From assembly GCA_012845835.1 (NCBI GenBank), contig JABAKD010000023.1, positions 9,961,840-10,025,839 on the forward strand: 64,000 bases of DNA, written 5' to 3'. Under the pieces are notes generated by a model that saw only the letters and a program-made list of their open reading frames with translations, searched no databases and was not told where the DNA came from. A program made the translations under genes and the position numbers. Shown piece after piece: positions 63,518 to 64,000 of this stretch; position 1 is the stretch's first letter; every line of letters starts with the position of its first letter. Source of the stretch: Undaria pinnatifida. Lineage: Eukaryota; Sar; Phaeophyceae; Laminariales; Alariaceae.

Positions 63518-64000
63518 TCTCCCGATTGTTCAAAAACAATTCTGACGATCGAGGCCATTAAGAGGAAAGGCAGAAACGATATAAACTCGCAAGAAAAATA
63601 GGAACCAGTCAAAAAGCCCAAGAATAATGGTACGACTGTAGCTACTCTGCAAGTGGGTTCGTCGCCGGTACCGCCTCCAGTCTCTAGGAGGAATTCATAC
63701 AACGGCGGTTGCTCCAAATATCCCTAGTCGGCAAGATACGTGTTCTAAACGGCCCCGCCGTGGCAAGGGGTGAGGTCGATTCATGCCGCCTGGGAACCCG
63801 TCGAGACCAGAGCAACAGAAGGGAGGGTAAGCAGGATGCTCACTACTTACGTTTGGCCCCTCGCACGAAATGGTGTGTATATCGCCTCCTTAACGTACAT
63901 GATCGATTTGGTTGTTTCGGAGCGCGTAACGATCAATCCAACGACCTCAACAACCACTCAACTTAGCGACTTTCCGCAACTAGATTAGAGAGTTGACCGT
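63518..64000. other. Unassigned edge sequence
   Basis: Overlapping short frames on both strands only. No repeat or domain is recognised. The window ends without any clear feature boundary. Confidence 0.35.

Overview
The window looks like a repeat-dominated stretch of a eukaryotic nuclear genome. I see no operons, ribosome-binding sites, CRISPR or rRNA; I did not scan systematically for tRNAs. Nearly everything I can identify is transposon-derived: two lineages of LINE-type reverse transcriptase relics, a Harbinger-like MITE, long inverted-repeat elements, dispersed minisatellites and one very large Ty3/gypsy-type LTR retrotransposon. From remembered family resemblance (retroelement proteins common in brown algal genomes, TTAGGG-like motifs, GPI-type secreted Cys-rich protein) my best guess is a brown alga or another stramenopile. 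That is an inference, not a demonstration.

Layout. Positions 1-37,550 are a mosaic of old repeats. A family I call Rep-A carries arrays built on TACCCGTACCCGGAACTTCTG-type units (about 2.9, 4.8, 11.6, 12.9, 14.6, 20.8 and, inverted, 37.0 kb). One Rep-A copy is interrupted by a 795-bp Harbinger-like MITE at 3,763-4,557 with TTA target duplications. A single plausible host gene, a small secreted Cys-rich protein, lies at 7,640-8,095 on the minus strand. LINE relics sit at 10.2-11.1, 13.2-14.7, 17.0-18.2 and 32.35-32.75 kb, all minus. A long-inverted-repeat family (Rep-B) with G- or C-homopolymer tracts occurs at 9.4-10.2, 12.1-12.4, 19.6, 22.3-23.5 and 31-37 kb, including a 2.9-kb fold-back. 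A 500-base assembly gap lies at 31,854-32,353.

The main object is a 23.1-kb LTR retrotransposon at 37,551-60,688, transcribed on the minus strand. From its 5' end (right) to its 3' end (left) it holds: a 267-bp LTR; a 1.9-kb leader; a 9-kb satellite-like array of about 108 units of about 84 bp with higher-order repeats; a two-part gag split by one in-frame UAG, with a CX2CX4HX4C knuckle; a NADAR (YbiA/DUF1768-like ADP-ribose hydrolase-fold) domain fused directly upstream of the aspartic protease; reverse transcriptase (YLDD); RNase H; a 390-residue Pro/Ser-rich spacer; integrase (HHCC, D-D-E); a GPY motif and degenerate C-terminal tail; and a 269-bp LTR. The LTRs are about 97% identical. The coding region has a few stops and single-base frameshifts, so this copy is recently dead rather than ancient.

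The most interesting points are the retroelement-encoded NADAR domain and the internal satellite array with higher-order structure. Positions 60,689-64,000 return to ordinary repeat DNA with at least two small MITEs and one doubtful ORF.
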